From Bdellovibrio sp. (GTDB taxonomy: Bacteria; Myxococcota; SpSt-1050), in assembly GCA_020725805.1 (NCBI GenBank), contig DYEF01000065.1:1-64000 (forward strand): a DNA stretch of 64,000 bases. Reading direction: 5' to 3'. Shown in pieces: positions 63,016-64,000 of the stretch (position 1 is the first letter of the stretch; every line of letters begins with the position of its first letter). A program made the position numbers and the translations under genes. The notes below the pieces were generated by a model. The model was given only the letters and a program-made list of their open reading frames with translations. It was not told where the DNA came from and did no database searches.

Positions 63016-64000
63016 CTCTTTTTCTTCTCAGGATATCCGCTGCGGTATCCCTGCCATAAATAATCGCATCCTGCATAGCAGAATATTCCCACCTTCCATA
63101 CCTGCCTATACTGTAAACTTTATTCTTTGCCAGATATTCGAATATCAGAGATGTCGACTTTCTGTAATTTCTGTCGAATATGACATAGGCACAGTTTATA
63201 AAAAACGGCTTGATATTTATTATATCTGCATCCTCCCGTATGAAACCAAGTCTTTTCAGAAGATGCGGAATTCTCCTCTCCAGATTCCCCGAGTCACATC
63301 CCGTACCGCTTCTGTATGAATATTCGAGATAGAAGGTGTTACAGTCATCCTTTGTCAGTGACCTGTCGAATGCGGAATATGACCCGATACGGTAAAACGG
63401 TATATCCTTCTCGGGGAGATAAACCCAGTGCGGGATATTATCCGAGACCCTTCTGGTGATTATGTTGAAATAGCAGACTTCGGTATTGACCAGTTTTTTA
63501 CCTGCATCAAGGACATTACCGGGTGCATCTTCTATAAGGCTTACAAATCTGTTCAGCGGGATTGTGGAGACGAGATATTTATATCTGTAAACAGTATTGT
63601 TGGAAAGATATACGAGCTGCTTTTTGATATTTATTCTGACAGGTTCTGTCTTATAAATGACTTCCGATGGTATCTTTCTCAAGAAACCCCTGATAATCGA
63701 TTCTATTCCCTCCCTCTGCGGGTAATAAAAGGACGAGTTATATCCCACATCCGTTTTCGGAATACCGAGAGCCCCGTCGATAACATCCTCAATGTTCGGG
63801 ACCGGGATATATTTTTCACAAAACCCCGCCGACATCTCTTCCGGGGCAACCGTCCAGATCTTCGAATTGTACGGAATCAGGAACTCATCCGCAATACCCT
63901 CACCGAATTCGCCATAGATAAAATCCCTGAAACTTTTATATTTCTTCCATTTTTTATTCATCCTTGCACGGATAAAATCCCTGAGGCAGCGGGCGACTAT
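62993..64000 (-). CDS. FAD-dependent oxidoreductase, amine-oxidase/UDP-galactopyranose-mutase-like (5' part outside window)
   Basis: The frame stays open to the window edge, so the N-terminal FAD-binding part is missing; about 335 residues are visible, ending RRKRVEKEKKR. Features such as FLIPYNSKIWTVAPEEMSAGF, FYYPQREGIESIIRGF, YLVSTIPLNRFV and GRYGRWEYSAMQDAIIYGRDTA match the C-terminal part of protoporphyrinogen-oxidase/UGM-type flavoproteins, often linked to sugar-nucleotide or glycan chemistry. Its end overlaps the radical SAM gene. Confidence 0.82.
   Translation of the reverse strand: MVARCLRDFIRARMNKKWKKYKSFRDFIYGEFGEGIADEFLIPYNSKIWTVAPEEMSAGFCEKYIPVPNIEDVIDGALGIPKTDVGYNSSFYYPQREGIESIIRGFLRKIPSEVIYKTEPVRINIKKQLVYLSNNTVYRYKYLVSTIPLNRFVSLIEDAPGNVLDAGKKLVNTEVCYFNIITRRVSDNIPHWVYLPEKDIPFYRIGSYSAFDRSLTKDDCNTFYLEYSYRSGTGCDSGNLERRIPHLLKRLGFIREDADIINIKPFFINCAYVIFDRNYRKSTSLIFEYLAKNKVYSIGRYGRWEYSAMQDAIIYGRDTAADILRRKRVEKEKKR

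Noticed and set aside
1-64000. tRNA, rRNA, CRISPR, IS elements and prophage
   Set aside because: The large spacers show no cloverleaf, spaced short repeats or transposase/integrase apart from the housekeeping XerD.

Overview
The window looks like chromosomal DNA of a Gram-negative bacterium related to the Myxococcota/'Deltaproteobacteria'. The evidence is a Ser/Thr kinase with a DUF4388/PATAN domain, an MglA-type GTPase, CsgG/FlgO-like secreted proteins, many Cys-rich lipoproteins carrying 'W-x-N-G-C-E' modules, a Lol-like lipoprotein-sorting cluster and a VWA/HYDIN-like lipoprotein. The DNA is AT-rich (by eye about 40% GC) with many AGA/AGG and ATA codons, unlike classic high-GC myxobacteria, so the lineage is an inference. 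I see no rRNA, tRNA, CRISPR array, IS element or phage. Most genes lie on the minus strand in tight runs (0-20 nt gaps, ATGA/TGATG overlaps). Shine-Dalgarno sites are usually GGAGG, and several promoters are sigma70-like (TTGACA-N17-TATAAT).

Layout. 1-117: tail of an unknown + gene. 201-1558: aminotransferase and DUF2892 protein (+). 1559-3503: smpB, panC, deoxynucleoside kinase. 3548-8286: tandem DsbA-like protein, Ser/Thr kinase, M20 peptidase. 8681-11007: dnaK divergent from a ferredoxin. 11004-15136: mutS2, small lipoprotein, xerD, membrane protein. 15210-22381: secreted/lipoprotein region with a VWA lipoprotein, two copies of a 'type B - type A' Cys-rich lipoprotein pair and a CsgG/FlgO-like protein. 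22431-31090: a long co-directional run (TPR protein, outer-membrane barrel, DciA, nagB, MglA GTPase, PocR histidine kinase, hutU, E2-like acyltransferase). 31188-34003: rsmG and a subtilase with a Cys-rich tail. 34525-35985: ADP-forming acyl-CoA synthetase alpha subunit (+). 35988-42769: asparaginase-like protein, an AT-rich restriction-modification pair, trmFO, topA, dprA. 43466-44572: Cys-repeat lipoprotein (+). 44597-48453: comEA, degenerate aspartokinase, ppx/gppA, aspartate aminotransferase. 48631-50427: acyl-CoA dehydrogenase (+). 50561-53816: lipase-like lipoprotein, secreted protein, PHA-granule-region protein. 53934-61923: WecA/MraY-like transferase, rimO, lolA, lipoprotein, FtsX-type permease, LolD-like ATPase, large lipoprotein. 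62032-64000: radical SAM/SPASM enzyme and a truncated FAD oxidoreductase.

Two themes stand out. Envelope biology dominates: there are about ten predicted lipoproteins, several with Asp/Ser-rich tethers and disulfide-rich modules, plus the transport, thioredoxin-fold and protease genes such a surface would need. The remainder is housekeeping. The most unusual element is the duplicated B-A Cys-rich lipoprotein cassette at 16.8-22.4 kb. Its two A genes share a direct repeat of about 760 bp while their N-terminal modules differ, and one copy is driven by a fully consensus promoter placed so close to the ATG that the mRNA should be leaderless.
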